Assembly (NCBI RefSeq): GCF_002285435.1 | Contig: NZ_NSBT01000039.1 | Location: forward strand, 1-64,000 | Direction of reading: 5' to 3' | Length of the DNA: 64,000 bases | Source of the DNA: Actibacterium ureilyticum | GTDB lineage: Bacteria; Pseudomonadota; Alphaproteobacteria; Rhodobacterales; Rhodobacteraceae | Part shown: piece after piece, positions 24,086 to 32,466 of the stretch | Layout of the letters: each line of letters begins with the position of its first letter | How positions within the stretch are numbered: the stretch's first letter is position 1 | Position numbers and translations under genes: made by a program | The notes under the pieces: model-generated | The model's input: the letters and a program-made list of their open reading frames with translations, nothing else | The model's database searches: none | Told to the model about the DNA's origin: nothing

Positions 24086-26499
24086 ACGCCGTCCTCCGCG
24101 CCCTCCGCATCGGTATCTGTATCGGTGTCGGGTTCGTCGGGTGCGGGCTGCGGCGCGCGGGCCGGTGCGGGCGGCGGGGCCAGCGCCTCGGGGTTGCGCA
24201 GCCAGATATCGCGCTGCGCGAACGGGATCTCGATCCCTTCCTCGGCGAAACGCGCGGCGATCTGGTGGTTCAGCTCGGTCCGCGTGGGCAGGCCGAAGGT
24301 GATGTCGCGCAGGATCGCGCGGATCTCGAAATCCAGCGAATCCGCGCCGAAGCCCTGAAAGACGACCTGGGGCGGCGGGTTGACGATGACCAGCGGATGC
24401 GCCTCGGCGATCTCGCGCAGGATCGCTTCGACCTTGCGGGTATCGGTGCCATAGGACACGCCAACGGTCAGGATGATCCGCCCGGTCAGGTTCTGCCGGG
24501 TCCAGTTGGTGACCACGCCCGAGATCAGGTCGGTATTGGGCACGATCACATCGGTGCGGTCGAAGGTCTCGATCCGGGTCGAGCGGACCGAGATATTGCG
24601 CACCGTGCCCATGACATTGCCGACCTCGATCCAGTCGCCTTCGGACACGGGCCGTTCGATCAACAGGATGATGCCGGACACGAAATTCGACACGATGTTC
24701 TGCAACCCGAAACCGATGCCCACCGACAGCGCACCGGCCACGATGGCCAGCGAGCTGAGGTCGATCCCCGCCGAGGTGATGGAGATGACCCCCGCCAGGA
24801 AGATCCCGACATAGCCCAGCCCCGACACGATCGCCTTTTGCCCGCCGGTGTCGATCTTGGTCCGTGGCAGGACCTGGGTGCGCAGCGTGCCCTGAAACAG
24901 CCGCGTGGCGGTGTAAAGCACGCCGAAGACCAGCGCGAAGGTCAGGAAATCGGCGGGCCGGATGCGGCTGTCGCCCATCTGGAACCCGTCGGTAAAGGTC
25001 GTCCAAAGCTCGGTCAGGTCGGCCACCCGCGCGCCCCAGATCAGCGCCAGTAGCGGCAGCGCCGAAAACGACAGCACCAGCCCCAGCAGCACGGGGATGA
25101 CGGAATCACCCGATTCCTCGTTCTGGGCGATCATCGTCCACAGATCGAAGATGAACCGCTGCAACAGCATCAGCAGCCCCAGAAGCCACAACGTCGCCAT
25201 CGCGGGATAGACCAGCGCGGTCGCGGCCTCGGTATAGCCCAGGATCGCGGCCAGCGGCCCCACCACCGCCACCAGCAGCGTCAGCCGGATCACCAGACGG
25301 ATGATCGAGTTGCGATAGACGCGCGTGTCCTCGGCGCTTTCGGTGTCCAGCCGCACATGCAGCCGCAGCAGCCGCGCGATCCGGTACAGCAACAGCCCCG
25401 CCGTCACCAGAAGCGGCAGGTTCAGCACCGCCCGCGCGGCGGGGGCGTAATCGTCGGCATCGGCCACCTGGTTCAGCATCCAGGCCAGCGCCAGCACCAC
25501 CCCCATCAGGGTGGAATACCAGCGCCCCTCGGCCTTGCGCTCGGCCGGCAGCTCAAAGACCGGGCCGCGCACCGCCAGCTTGGGGAAGATGCGGTTGCCC
25601 AGCCACCGCGCCAGCAGCACGAACAGCGCCGCCGTGGGAACCATCCTGGCCACCTGCCCGCCCTGCGCCGACAGCAGGTCGGCCTCGTGCAGCGCCGCCA
25701 GCAGGGCCAGAACCCCCACCATCGGCACGATGATCTGCCCCAGCGATACCAGCGACACCAGAACCGACCGCTGCGCCTTGTCCGCCGATCCGACCAGCCC
25801 CAGCGTCAGGCGTTCGGCCCAGAACCGACCCCGCGCCAGCAGGACCAGCGCCACCAGAAGGAAAAAGCCGATCGCGGGCAGCGCGGCCTTACGCTCGGCC
25901 TGTTTGACGTTGTTGGTCCAAGACGACGTGACCTCGCCCGCGATGGTGCTTGTGGTGCCCTGCAACGCGGCGAACCCGGCCTGCCAGCTGTCGGGCAGCA
26001 CCGGCGACGGGTCGCGGCGCGTCAGCCGGTTGGCCTGGCGTTCGCGCACGATGGTGTCGATTTCCGAAATCAGCCCGTCGGCCTGGATATAGGCCTCTTC
26101 CGCGCGCAGCACCGGCGCCCGCAGCACCCGCAATTGCTGGTTCAGCTCGACCCGCCGGGCGGCGATCTCATCGGTTTCGGTCTCGCCCTCGGCCGGGGCC
26201 GGTCCCAGCGCCGCGATCTGTTCGTTCAGATTGGCGATGCGGCTGGCATTCAGCCCCTGCGCGCTCAGGAACCGGGTGCGCCAATCGGCCAGCTCGGCCC
26301 GAAGATCCTCAAGAACCCCGGTCGAGGCCGCACCGGCCGTCACCGCGGCCTCGGCCCGTTCCGAGACCGATTTCCATTCGGTGTAATCCAGCCCCTCGGA
26401 CGTGGTGGCGGTCTGTGCCCGCGCGGGCGCGGCCAGCGGACCGGCGATCTGCGCCGCCGTCAGGGCCAGCAGAACGACAAGAAGAAGCCGCCGGATCAC
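24082..26499 (-). CDS. MscS-family mechanosensitive channel, DUF3772 N-terminal domain
   Basis: The 805-residue protein has an N-terminal signal-like segment (MIRRLLLVVLLALTAAQIAG) and a periplasmic DUF3772 domain rich in charged helices (about 35-185). About ten membrane segments follow. The MscS pore and beta domain include LGFGLQ-like GIGFGLQNIVSNFVSGIILL, then ERPVSEGDWIEVG. The C-terminus is acidic (DEPDTDTDTDAEG). It probably releases solutes when osmotic pressure drops. It overlaps cysK upstream and alaX downstream by ATGA, so the three are coupled. Confidence 0.88.
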   Translation of the reverse strand: MIRRLLLVVLLALTAAQIAGPLAAPARAQTATTSEGLDYTEWKSVSERAEAAVTAGAASTGVLEDLRAELADWRTRFLSAQGLNASRIANLNEQIAALGPAPAEGETETDEIAARRVELNQQLRVLRAPVLRAEEAYIQADGLISEIDTIVRERQANRLTRRDPSPVLPDSWQAGFAALQGTTSTIAGEVTSSWTNNVKQAERKAALPAIGFFLLVALVLLARGRFWAERLTLGLVGSADKAQRSVLVSLVSLGQIIVPMVGVLALLAALHEADLLSAQGGQVARMVPTAALFVLLARWLGNRIFPKLAVRGPVFELPAERKAEGRWYSTLMGVVLALAWMLNQVADADDYAPAARAVLNLPLLVTAGLLLYRIARLLRLHVRLDTESAEDTRVYRNSIIRLVIRLTLLVAVVGPLAAILGYTEAATALVYPAMATLWLLGLLMLLQRFIFDLWTMIAQNEESGDSVIPVLLGLVLSFSALPLLALIWGARVADLTELWTTFTDGFQMGDSRIRPADFLTFALVFGVLYTATRLFQGTLRTQVLPRTKIDTGGQKAIVSGLGYVGIFLAGVISITSAGIDLSSLAIVAGALSVGIGFGLQNIVSNFVSGIILLIERPVSEGDWIEVGNVMGTVRNISVRSTRIETFDRTDVIVPNTDLISGVVTNWTRQNLTGRIILTVGVSYGTDTRKVEAILREIAEAHPLVIVNPPPQVVFQGFGADSLDFEIRAILRDITFGLPTRTELNHQIAARFAEEGIEIPFAQRDIWLRNPEALAPPPAPARAPQPAPDEPDTDTDTDAEGAEDGV

Positions 26500-27527
26500 G
26501 CCTCATAGACCTCGGGCAGCTGGCGCGGGGTCCGGTCCAGCCATTCGGGCACCGGTAACGCCTTTTCCTTCAGGAATTCGGGGTTGAACAGCTTCGACTG
26601 ATACCGCGTGCCATAGTCGCACAGGATCGTCACGATGGTGTGACCCGGCCCCATTTCGCGCGCCATGCGCATGGCGCCCGCCACGTTGATGCCCGACGAT
26701 CCGCCCAGGCACAGCCCCTCGTCCTGCAACAGGTCAAAGACCACCGGCAGCGCCTCGGAATCGGGGATGGTATAGGCCATGTCGGGGGTGAACCCCTCCA
26801 GATTGGCGGTGATCCGCCCCTGCCCGATCCCCTCGGTGATCGACGACCCCTCGGCCTTGTGCTCGCCGGTGGTGTAATAGTTGTAAAGCGTCGCGCCCTC
26901 GGGATCGGCCAAGCCGATCTTGACGCCCTTGGGTTGCAGCGCCTGCGCCACCCCCGCCAGCGTGCCGCCCGAGCCTACCGCGCAGATGAACCCGTCGACC
27001 TTGCCGCCGGTCTGTTCCCAGATCTCGGGGCCGGTGGTTTCGACATGGGCCTGGCGGTTGGCGACATTGTCGAACTGGTTGGCCCAGATCGCGCCATTGG
27101 GTTCGGTTTCCGCCAGTTTCAGCGCCAGCCGCTCGGAATAGCGGACATAGTTGTTGGGGTTGCGATAGGGGGCGGCGGGCACCTCGACCAGCTCGGCCCC
27201 GGCCAGGCGGATCATGTCCTTCTTTTCCTGGCTCTGGGTTTCGGGGATCACGATCACCGTCTTGAACCCCAGCGCGCGGCCCACCAGCGCCAGCCCGATG
27301 CCGGTGTTCCCGGCCGTGCCCTCGACAATGGTGCCGCCGGGTTTCAGCGTTCCGCGTTCGACCGCATCGCTGATGATGAACAGTGCCGCGCGATCCTTGA
27401 CCGACTGGCCCGGGTTCATGAATTCGGCCTTGCCCAGGATCTCGCAGCCTGTGGCCGCGCTTGGCCCGTTCAGCCGCACCAGCGGCGTGTTCCCGATCAG
27501 ATCCACCAGATCCTTGCGCTTGTCCAT
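26496..27527 (-). CDS. cysK: Cysteine synthase A
   Basis: The 343-residue PLP enzyme makes cysteine from O-acetylserine and sulfide. The PLP lysine lies in MNPGQSVKDRAA, the substrate loop in EGTAGNTGIGLA, and the phosphate loop in AVGSGGTLAGV. The late motif SSGINVAGA is also present. It follows trgB by 49 nt, giving trgA-trgB-cysK, a cluster linked to tellurite resistance in Rhodobacter sphaeroides. Tellurite resistance through cysteine metabolism is known from homologues, not shown here. Its stop overlaps the MscS start. Confidence 0.93.
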   Translation of the reverse strand: MDKRKDLVDLIGNTPLVRLNGPSAATGCEILGKAEFMNPGQSVKDRAALFIISDAVERGTLKPGGTIVEGTAGNTGIGLALVGRALGFKTVIVIPETQSQEKKDMIRLAGAELVEVPAAPYRNPNNYVRYSERLALKLAETEPNGAIWANQFDNVANRQAHVETTGPEIWEQTGGKVDGFICAVGSGGTLAGVAQALQPKGVKIGLADPEGATLYNYYTTGEHKAEGSSITEGIGQGRITANLEGFTPDMAYTIPDSEALPVVFDLLQDEGLCLGGSSGINVAGAMRMAREMGPGHTIVTILCDYGTRYQSKLFNPEFLKEKALPVPEWLDRTPRQLPEVYEA

Positions 27528-27576
27528 GTCAGCCTCCGCGTCTGTCCGTCATGCCTATCGGCAGCCGCGCGGGAAC

Positions 27577-28701
27577 TCAAGCACCCGCGCGCAGCCGGTC
27601 ACGGTTCATCGCCAGCCACATCACCGACAGGATCAGCGGCGCATTGTCCAGCTCGCCGCTATCCAGCAGGGCCATCAGCCGGTCGAAATCGACCACATGG
27701 CTGCGGATATCCTCGTGCTCGTCGGCCAGCCCGCCCAGCCGTGTGTCCCGCGACGGCAGATCGGCAATCCCGATGAACGAGGTGATGTATTCCGCCTGTG
27801 CGCCTGGCGACGGGTAATAGCCCTGAACCTTGTGCAGCGCGCCCAGCTCCAGCCCGGCCTCCTCCAGCGCCTCGCGCCGGACGGTGGTTTCCGGGCTTTC
27901 GCCGGGATCGAGCCGCCCCGCGATCGCCTCCAGAAGCCAGCATTGCGCGTCGCCCCGCGCCATCGGGCCCACGCGGAACTGTTCGATCAGCAGCACCCGG
28001 TCGCGCAGCGGGTCATAGGGCAGAACGGTCGCGCTGTCGGCGGCCAGAAACGCCGCGCGATCCATCGGTTCGCTCATCGTGCCGTCGAACCGCCGGTGGC
28101 GCAGACGGAAATCGCCGATGGCGAAGAAATCGGTATAGGGCTGGTCATAGTTCAGGATTTCCACGTCCCCCGGCCCGGCCGCATGGCGCAGAGTGACGGG
28201 AACGTGATCGCGCGCATTGACCCGCGCCGCCGCCCGCGCCCGGATCGTCGGCAGGCGCCCGGCGATGACCTGCGGCGGATGGGTGCCAAAGGCGGCCATC
28301 ACCTCGTCCGCGGCCAGGATCGACAGCGCCGCCCAGTCGCGCGCCCAGGCGCCGGTGTCCCACGGATCGCCCGCGATCCCCGCGCGCAGCTCTGGCAGAT
28401 AGGTGCGCGCGGTGCGCAGCCCGCCACCGGCGCGCACCGACATCTGGTGCGGTGCCAGCCCGTAACAGGCCTGGTGGAAATCCAGCGCCGCCAGCGCGTC
28501 ATCGTCCAGCCCGGCGATCAGCGCCCCCGGCAGCGTGGCACCCGGCACCGCCGCCACCAGCGGCGCCAGCCCGGCCCCGTCGTCGAACGCCGCGAACCCC
28601 TCCAGTATCGCGGATTGCCCCGGCGCGACCTGTGCCCGGCGCAGAATGCGGGCCAGGAACGGCAGGTGCGCCAGCCGTCCATACACGAAAAGCTCTGTCA
28701 T
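27577..28701 (-). CDS. trgB: TrgB-like GGCT-Nudix fusion hydrolase
   Basis: The 374-residue protein joins two domains. The N-terminal part (MTELFVYGRL; about 1-150) has a gamma-glutamylcyclotransferase-like fold start with the Y-G motif. The C-terminal part (about 200-345) is a Nudix ADP-ribose pyrophosphatase, with the Nudix box starting GRLDPGESPETTVRREALEE and continuing AGLELG. Such proteins cleave ADP-ribose. In Rhodobacter the trgAB locus was found by its role in tellurite resistance. It starts 3 nt after trgA. The contribution of each domain to that phenotype is unknown. Confidence 0.87.
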   Translation of the reverse strand: MTELFVYGRLAHLPFLARILRRAQVAPGQSAILEGFAAFDDGAGLAPLVAAVPGATLPGALIAGLDDDALAALDFHQACYGLAPHQMSVRAGGGLRTARTYLPELRAGIAGDPWDTGAWARDWAALSILAADEVMAAFGTHPPQVIAGRLPTIRARAAARVNARDHVPVTLRHAAGPGDVEILNYDQPYTDFFAIGDFRLRHRRFDGTMSEPMDRAAFLAADSATVLPYDPLRDRVLLIEQFRVGPMARGDAQCWLLEAIAGRLDPGESPETTVRREALEEAGLELGALHKVQGYYPSPGAQAEYITSFIGIADLPSRDTRLGGLADEHEDIRSHVVDFDRLMALLDSGELDNAPLILSVMWLAMNRDRLRAGA

Positions 28702-28704
28702 GGA

Positions 28705-29148
28705 TCAGGGCCAGCGCTTCGAGGCCCATTCCGACAGCCACGCCGCCAGAATGCCCCCCACCAGCAGGATCGCGATCACATCGACCGCGCCCAGAATCGC
28801 CGCGCCATATTGCGAGACCTGGTCGAAAATGCCGGCCACCGCCTCGGTCGGGTTCTTGTAGCGCATGCGCACCGATTGGCGCAGCATCTCATAGATCGAA
28901 AAGACCAGCAGCACATAGAACAGCATCACCGCCGTGGTGCGGATGCCCTGACCGATGGCGGGGCGATAGCCGCTGCCCGCCAGCCGCCCCATGATCATCC
29001 AGCCCGACAGCGCGCCGATCACGACGCAGATCAGCACGAATTTGCCCGGATCGGACCCCTCGGGCATCGTCGCCTTGAAGGCTTCGGCGGCGAAGAAGGC
29101 CACGATGGCGAACCCCATGGCGGCAAACAATCTGGAGGCGGTCGGCAT
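28705..29148 (-). CDS. trgA: TrgA family membrane protein
   Basis: The 147-residue protein has four hydrophobic segments (for example FAAMGFAIVAFFAAEAF, FVLICVVIGALSGWMIMG, AVMLFYVLLVFSIYEML and AAILGAVDVIAILLVGGIL). It matches the TrgA family named for tellurite resistance in Rhodobacter sphaeroides. Its exact function is unknown. It is the first gene of trgA-trgB-cysK. A 586-base region with no clear gene lies upstream, part of it AT-rich, where the promoter should be. Confidence 0.85.
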   Translation of the reverse strand: MPTASRLFAAMGFAIVAFFAAEAFKATMPEGSDPGKFVLICVVIGALSGWMIMGRLAGSGYRPAIGQGIRTTAVMLFYVLLVFSIYEMLRQSVRMRYKNPTEAVAGIFDQVSQYGAAILGAVDVIAILLVGGILAAWLSEWASKRWP

Positions 29149-29734
29149 ATCGTCAGTTCAGGTCTTGTCACGGTTCACGGTGTCGCGTCGCAGTTTCCGC
29201 TTCGAACCGGCGCCGCGCAAGAGGTCAGATGAAAATTCCCCATTCTGCGGACCCGCGCGCCAACGCCTGCCCCCGCGATTTCGTCTCGCCGCAGGCCGAA
29301 GGTTTGCTGCCCGCGCCGCAGCCTCCGGGTCGGACGGTCGGCAAGGCGCGTCGCCGCACGGATGGTAAGACCGGCCCGCGCCATCTGACCGCTGGGCGCC
29401 GCTGGGGTGGGTAGGACACCAGTATCAAAGCCATATTTTCAAATGAAATCCAATACTTTTAAGACCTTCTTAAACCAAACTCCCCTCGCAGCGCATATCT
29501 GAAACGCCGCGTGGCCACCTCGCCGCAGCCCGCGCCGCAGCCGGGCGAGCCGCCTCGGCCCCTGTGTTTCGCCCAAAGCCCCGAACATCACGATGCTGGC
29601 GATCCCGTCGCAGCAGCGCGTTTCATCGCGATAATCCTGCAACACTCTCACCGCCCGTTCGGACGCCCCGGCGGCCGGAATCTGCGCCCCTGTGGGGCGG
29701 TGCCGCGCCCGGCAGGGGATCGGCGCAGGCGGCG
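29149..29734. other. Gene-free region upstream of trgA
   Basis: No convincing gene is seen in 586 bases. An AT-rich patch (about 29415-29480, TATTTTCAAATGAAATCC and neighbours) contrasts with the GC-rich flanks and could hold promoters for trgA (minus). Several frames of about 60-70 codons exist on both strands, the best a GTG-started minus frame at 29439-29651, but all are arginine-rich and lack ribosome sites. Confidence 0.4.
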
Positions 29735-31159
29735 TCAGCCGGTGGATTTGTACCGCTCATAGGCCGCAAGCGCCCCCTCGCGCCCCTTGGACAGGGCCAC
29801 CACCGGGTCGGGATAGGCATCCTTGGGCGACAGGTCCCAGGATTGCGGGATCGCGTCGAAATAGGACAACGCGGTATCGGTCGGCGTCTGGCGCCCCTCG
29901 GCGATCCAGCGGTCGCGATATGTGCCCTTGGGGTCGAACTTGTCGGCCTGGGTCTCGGGGTTGAAGATGCGGAAATAAGGCGCGGCATCGGGCCCGGAAC
30001 CGGCGACCCATTGCCAGCCCATCGCGTTCGAGGCCGGGTCCCAGTCGATCAGGCAGTCGGCGAACCAGCGCTGCCCGATCCGCCAATCGGCCAGCAGGTG
30101 CTTGGTCAGATAGGATGCCACGATCATCCGCGCGCGGTTGTGCATGGTGCCGGTCACATACAGCTCGCGCATGGCCGCATCGACAAATGGTACGCCGGTT
30201 CGGCCCTGTTTCCAGGCCAGCACCTCGGGCCGGTCTTCGTCGGTTTTCCACGGGAAACCGTCCCAGCCGTCGCGCCAGTTATCCGTGAAGATGCGCGGCG
30301 TGTGATAGGCCAGATGCCAGGCGAAATCGCGCCAGACCAGCTCCTTCAGGAAATGTTCGGCCCCCGCCGCGCCGTCCGCCTTGGCCCGCTGACCGGCATG
30401 CCAGATCGCGCGCGGGCTGATCTCGCCATAGGTCAGGTTTTCCGACAGGCCCGAGGTCGCGGGCCGGGCCGGGAAATCGCGGTCGTCGCGATAGCCGTCG
30501 ACCGGGCCGTCCAGAAACGCGCGCAACCGGTCCTGTGCGGCCCCCTCGCCCACCTGCATATGGGGTTTCAGCACATCCGCCCCGCGCCGCATATCCGCGC
30601 TCAGGTCCCAATCGTCCAGATCGTCCGAGGCGGGCCAGCTTTCGGGCGCCTTCAGCGCGTCGGGCGCGGGCAGCGGGTCGCCCGGATCGCGGTCGCGCAC
30701 CGCGCGCCAGAAGGGCGAATAGACCTGATAGAACCCGCCCTGTTTGGTTTCGACAGTCCAGGGTTCGAACAGGACAAAACCGGCAAAGCTTTGCGCCGTG
30801 ACGCCCTGATCCTTCAGCGCGGTCTTGATGGTGCTGTCGCGGTCGATACTGGCCGGGTCATAGGACCGGCTCCAGAACACTTTGTCCGCGCCGGTTTCCT
30901 TGATCAGATCGTTCAGGCACTCCTGTGCCGGGCCGCGCCGCAGGATCAGCCGGCTGCCGACCCCGGACAGGGCCGCGCCGAAGCGGTCCAGCGCCGCGCC
31001 CAGCCGAAACCGGGGCGCCGCGCCCATGTCTGCGACCTGATCGTCGTGGATGAACAAAGGGATGACCGGCTGGCCGGTCGCGACTGCCGCGCTCAGCGCC
31101 GGGTGGTCGCCCAACCGCAAATCGCGGCGCAACCAGAGTATGACGGGTTTCGTGCTCAC
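29735..31159 (-). CDS. phrB: Deoxyribodipyrimidine photolyase
   Basis: The 474-residue FAD enzyme repairs UV-made cyclobutane pyrimidine dimers with blue light. The N-terminal antenna domain starts TKPVILWLRRDLRLGDHPAL. FAD and DNA contacts lie in LTYGEISPRAIWHAG, ELVWRDFAWHLAYH, TGVPFVDAAMRELYVTGTMHNRARMI (given as its parts) and DWDPASNAMGWQWVAGSG. The size and order fit class I CPD photolyases. Its start overlaps the stop of the upstream aminotransferase (ATGA). Confidence 0.95.
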   Translation of the reverse strand: MSTKPVILWLRRDLRLGDHPALSAAVATGQPVIPLFIHDDQVADMGAAPRFRLGAALDRFGAALSGVGSRLILRRGPAQECLNDLIKETGADKVFWSRSYDPASIDRDSTIKTALKDQGVTAQSFAGFVLFEPWTVETKQGGFYQVYSPFWRAVRDRDPGDPLPAPDALKAPESWPASDDLDDWDLSADMRRGADVLKPHMQVGEGAAQDRLRAFLDGPVDGYRDDRDFPARPATSGLSENLTYGEISPRAIWHAGQRAKADGAAGAEHFLKELVWRDFAWHLAYHTPRIFTDNWRDGWDGFPWKTDEDRPEVLAWKQGRTGVPFVDAAMRELYVTGTMHNRARMIVASYLTKHLLADWRIGQRWFADCLIDWDPASNAMGWQWVAGSGPDAAPYFRIFNPETQADKFDPKGTYRDRWIAEGRQTPTDTALSYFDAIPQSWDLSPKDAYPDPVVALSKGREGALAAYERYKSTG

Positions 31160-32382
31160 AGCACCTGATCTAGCGCGCCGATCAGCTTGTCCACCTCGGC
31201 CGGCGATGTGTAATGCACGAAGCTCAGGCGCAGCACCCCGCGCGCCGGGTCGATCCCCAGCGCCTGAAGCGCGCGCACCGCATAGAAGTCGCCGCCCCCC
31301 GCCATGATGCCCAAGGGGGCCAGCCGCGCCGCGACAGTGCCCGCCGATCCGTCGACCTGCAGCGCCACGGTGGGCGCGCGCGCCGCCGCGTCGGCCGGCC
31401 CGACCAGCCGCACGGAATTCTTGCCCGACAGGTATTCCAGCAGCGGCGCCAGCAGCGCCTGTTCGTGATCGCGCATCAGGTCATGCACCGCCCGCCCCCG
31501 CGCCGCCGGGTCGTCATGGGCGGCGAAATGGTGGTCGTGCAGCGCATCCAGATAATCGGCAATCCCCGCACAGGCCGCCACCTGCGCGTGATCCGGCCCC
31601 GCCGGGGTGAAGCGTTTGTACAGCACATCGCCGTTGAAATAATGCCCCTGGTTCGGCAGCACCGCCCCCAACGGGCGGCGGATCACCATCGCGCCCTGAT
31701 GCGGACCATAGGTCTTATAGGTCGAGAACAGATAGATATCGGGGCCGATATCGCCCACATGCGGCAACCCGTGCGGCGCATAGCTGACCCCGTCGACGCA
31801 GGTAAACGCCCCCGCCGCATGGGCCACGGCGCAGATCGTGGTGATGTCGTTGACCTCGCCCACCACGTTGGAACAATGCGGGAAACAGACGAGCCGCACA
31901 TTTTCGTCCAGCAGATCGGCCAGGTCGGCAGGGTCCAGATGGCCGGTTTCGGGGTCCATCCGCCATTCGCGGATTTCGATCCCTTCGTCGGCCAGCCGCC
32001 GCCAGGGGCCGGTATTGGCCTCGTGATCCTGGTTGGTGACGACGATGGCCTCGCCCGGCTGCATCCACTGGCGAAAGGCCTGTGCCAGGACATAGGTGTT
32101 CTGCGTCGTCGACGGGCCAAAGGACAGCTCGTCCGGCTCTACCCCCAGGATCGCGGCCAGACGCGCGCGGGCCTCGTCCATCTCGGCCCCGGCCTTGCGG
32201 CTGGCGTCATAGGGGCCATAGGGCTGCACCTTGCGCTGGTGATAGAACCGCGTCAGCCGGTCGATCACCGGCTGGCAGGTATAGGACCCGCCGGCATTTT
32301 CGAAAAACGCCTGACCCCTCAACGACGGCTCGGCAAAGGCCGGGAACTGTGCCCGAACGAATTCCAGATCCAGCGCAGCCAT
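31156..32382 (-). CDS. Class V aminotransferase (cysteine desulfurase-like)
   Basis: The 408-residue PLP protein resembles the cysteine desulfurase-like VC1184 family. The PLP lysine lies in LFSTYKTYGPHQG, aspartate binding in CVDGVSYAPHG, and an early FFENAGGSY region forms the cofactor pocket. True desulfurases carry a catalytic cysteine loop; I do not see one clearly, so activity as a desulfurase is uncertain. ATG 32382 has AAGGGGG 6 nt upstream; the ATG two codons earlier is too close. It is coupled to the photolyase gene. Confidence 0.85.
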   Translation of the reverse strand: MAALDLEFVRAQFPAFAEPSLRGQAFFENAGGSYTCQPVIDRLTRFYHQRKVQPYGPYDASRKAGAEMDEARARLAAILGVEPDELSFGPSTTQNTYVLAQAFRQWMQPGEAIVVTNQDHEANTGPWRRLADEGIEIREWRMDPETGHLDPADLADLLDENVRLVCFPHCSNVVGEVNDITTICAVAHAAGAFTCVDGVSYAPHGLPHVGDIGPDIYLFSTYKTYGPHQGAMVIRRPLGAVLPNQGHYFNGDVLYKRFTPAGPDHAQVAACAGIADYLDALHDHHFAAHDDPAARGRAVHDLMRDHEQALLAPLLEYLSGKNSVRLVGPADAAARAPTVALQVDGSAGTVAARLAPLGIMAGGGDFYAVRALQALGIDPARGVLRLSFVHYTSPAEVDKLIGALDQVL

Positions 32383-32402
32383 GCCCATCCCCCTTGCAGC
32401 AA

Positions 32403-32437
32403 AAAGCCCCGGCGCAAAAGGTCCGGGGCTTTCAGTT
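32403..32437 (-). terminator. Terminator of the usp-BCCT operon
   Basis: A 10-bp perfect stem AAAGCCCCGG (32403-32412) and CCGGGGCTTT (32423-32432) with a 10-base loop is followed on the minus strand by a T-run (complement of 32401-32405). It lies after the BCCT transporter stop. Confidence 0.88.
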
Positions 32438-32466
32438 AGGCCGGATCAGCGGCCCGGTTCAAGCGC

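Noticed and set aside
24086-25006. Upstream extension of the alanyl-tRNA editing gene to 547 codons
   Set aside because: The extra part overlaps the MscS channel gene out of frame and has arginine-rich low-quality sequence; the true start at 24085 overlaps the MscS stop as ATGA.
29439-29651. 70-codon GTG-started minus-strand frame
   Set aside because: No ribosome site, no recognisable domain, arginine-rich middle; not enough to call a gene.
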